From Rotaria macrura (Eukaryota; Rotifera; Eurotatoria; Philodinida; Philodinidae): DNA of 64,000 bases. Location of the stretch: positions 1-64,000 of the forward strand of contig OENT01000869.1 of assembly GCA_900239685.1 (NCBI GenBank), written 5' to 3'. The notes below the pieces were generated by a model. The model did no database searches. It was not told the origin of the DNA and saw only the letters and a list, made by a program, of their open reading frames with translations. Positions 61,991-64,000 of the stretch are shown here, in pieces; the stretch's first letter is position 1, and each line of letters starts with the position of its first letter. A program made the translations under genes and the position numbers.

Positions 61991-64000
61991 GTAAGCCATC
62001 AATCATATTTATTAATCTATGACTACTTTTTCTATCGAAGATCTATCAGCAAAAACGCATGTATTCATTAATAACATCTGATAAGGGATATAAATAAATA
62101 AATAAATAAATAAATAAATATATATATATATATATACATATGTATAAAAGTCGATACATGTACACAATAAATATGGAAAAAACTCAAGTCAAAAAGAATT
62201 CTACAATCGATGAACTATCCTGTGTTCTAGTTCCAGTTCAATACAATAAAGACAAAGATACTGCTCATGTATATTCATTCTATTTTCATTAGAGGCAACA
62301 TTTCTATGTGATAATGCATATCTGGAATAAATCAACACGGATATTGTTGCTTTTGTTTTAGTCATGTTTAATTCTACAAACCAAATACGACATGAATGAA
62401 CTATTGACGGAAACCTATGTTTGATGTTGTTTTTCTTACGCTATATTTATTTAGTTAGAAAACACTTCTCGATCATCGTTTTCAATTTGTTATATTGAAG
62501 CATAGGATTTATCTATTCAGTAAGATGCACCTATATAGCTTTCATAGTTTTTCATAATTCTCTGTATCAAATGTATTACATCGTTGTGCATTGAGCATGT
62601 TAATTAAGAGTATAGAGGTTTTTTGAACTTATTGTCAATTTATCAATGGGGTCAATGTTTCAATATCATTCAAATTTCGTTGAATGTTCAATATGAATTT
62701 TCATTCGTTTGTAGTAAGTTCTGCAGAGAGAACTATTTTGATTATTCAGTATTCATTCTTTATCGAAGTCAGCCGTCAAAATGAAAGTCTTTGATGGAAC
62801 ATTACATCGATGCAAGATTTTAGGCATACTCACCTATGTCCAACATAATCATTTTCGATTACGATAACTTTGAAAACGAAAAAGTTAAAAAACGTTTGTT
62901 TAAACATACAGATAGTGTCTCATGAGCAACAAATCTATCCAATCGTTCTTTCAGGTTAAGAAAGAGACATACAAAAAGGCAAATCTTTGTTCGATCTTTT
63001 GTTTTTCGATGTTCTTCACGTCAATGACAGCGAGGATGAAAAGAAAAGTTAATTTCGCATCATTTCACTCATCTCAAACACAATTGTGATTTCAAATAAT
63101 GTTCGACAATGATTTCCATTTTATAATCAAAAGGTTGGTCAGCATTCTTCATTAAAATATGTTGATAATTGTCATTAGAGTTCTACGAACGACACGTTTG
63201 GAAATCGATATTTTGATGAATAATCTGTTACATGATAAATGTGCTTTTTTCTTATTCACAACGATGGAGAAGTCTTTTCTATGAGAAATCAGTAAATGTA
63301 TGTACTGGAGAGATATTCCATGACCTTGTGTCAAAATTATATTCATGCTAGTTTTTCTAACGAACAATCGACATTTTCGATAACAGACATTGAAAGCTTT
63401 GTACAGCATTCCAGGCTGACATAAAAAGTGAATTTTATTTCATGTATTCGTGCTCCATAATATAGCATAGTTATTTTACATGATAGTGATTTATAGCTCG
63501 GAACCTGGTACAGTTTTTTGTCAATAATTTATAAAAAGTTATTTTTGTTCGTAAATGATCATCAAAGTCAACAATGACTACATTGAAGTCATCTTTTATG
63601 GTTTTTGTCGAGTCACACAATACGTATCGAGATTTAAAATATATTCATCAGTCTTCTGTGTTCAAAGAAACTGTAATAGCGTCATTGAACCATTAATATA
63701 AGTGAACTAGCTTCCGTTTTTCATTGATATAAGTCGTCAAGTGTTGTCGGATAATTCGTAATACTAGCTAAGCATTTATTTATTCTTTATTATTTAGATG
63801 AACACCAGAATATTCTTATAATCTCATAAATGATGAATTCTATTTGACGATGCGTTTCACATATGAATGTGAATCTGTCACTCCGAGACATCCTGTATGA
63901 AATGGTTTAGGTCTAAAGAAATGACTCCTATTGTGAAACACATACTCAGAAAATAGATAAGTTCGAAGGCTTCTGGATGCTTTTAAATATGCTGAAAGAT
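61991..64000. other. No further gene seen
   Basis: A compound microsatellite lies at 62091-62140. A short open frame from ATG 62173 (39 codons) is not clearly coding. Otherwise AT-rich DNA without support. Confidence 0.4.
62091..62140. repeat. Compound (TAAA)n(TA)n microsatellite
   Basis: About seven TAAA units pass into about nine TA units, followed by CATATGTATA. Confidence 0.9.

Noticed and set aside
1..64000. CRISPR arrays, tRNA or rRNA genes, bacterial operons, viral genes
   Set aside because: No regular direct-repeat arrays, cloverleaf-forming segments with box A/B motifs, rRNA tracts, or viral proteins were recognised by eye.

Overview
This window looks like nuclear DNA of a small AT-rich invertebrate animal. 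A bdelloid rotifer (Rotaria-like) is my best guess, but that is inference: genes are split by short GT-AG introns, intergenic DNA is very AT-rich, two genes have a splice acceptor directly in front of the ATG (as expected where a spliced leader is added), and the gene content is animal (tropomodulin, gamma-tubulin complex protein 6, RBM48, stum/Spec3, a quiver-like Ly6 protein). Nothing suggests bacteria, plasmids or phage.

Layout. 1-10.9 kb has no gene I can support. It is built of nested non-autonomous or decayed DNA transposons: a TA-flanked MITE split by a TTAA-flanked piggyBac-like element that is itself split by a hAT-like element (801-3430), and a Tc1/mariner-like relic split by another hAT-like element (4391-6632). 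10.95-11.86 kb holds a secreted cysteine-rich protein. A 427-bp perfect palindrome centred on a single N lies at 12129-12555. From 13.4 to 28.8 kb the minus strand carries TUBGCP6 in about 18 exons, with transposon-type inserts in its larger introns. Its ATG faces tropomodulin on the plus strand across only 131 bp.

28.9-36.2 kb is a compact plus-strand block: tropomodulin (6 exons), RBM48 (one exon) and a MANSC-domain membrane protein (3 exons). RBM48 and the MANSC gene are 204 bp apart and both begin immediately after an acceptor AG, an operon-like arrangement. A 1.1-kb fold-back element follows at 36.8-37.9 kb, then a badly broken Golgi alpha-mannosidase II pseudogene at 38.5-44.5 kb.

The last third is sparse: the 3' coding part of a quiver/sleepless-like Ly6 protein (48.7-49.2 kb), a 372-bp hAT MITE with an exact 8-bp target duplication (51.5-51.9 kb), an orphan minus-strand ORF (52.5-52.7 kb), a three-exon stum/Spec3 membrane protein (57.1-60.0 kb) and one isolated coding exon of an unknown gene (61.84-61.99 kb). 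The genes serve unrelated cell functions (cytoskeleton, splicing, cell surface). The clearest story in the window is layered transposon insertion with readable target-site duplications. All coordinates were read by eye; no database search was possible.
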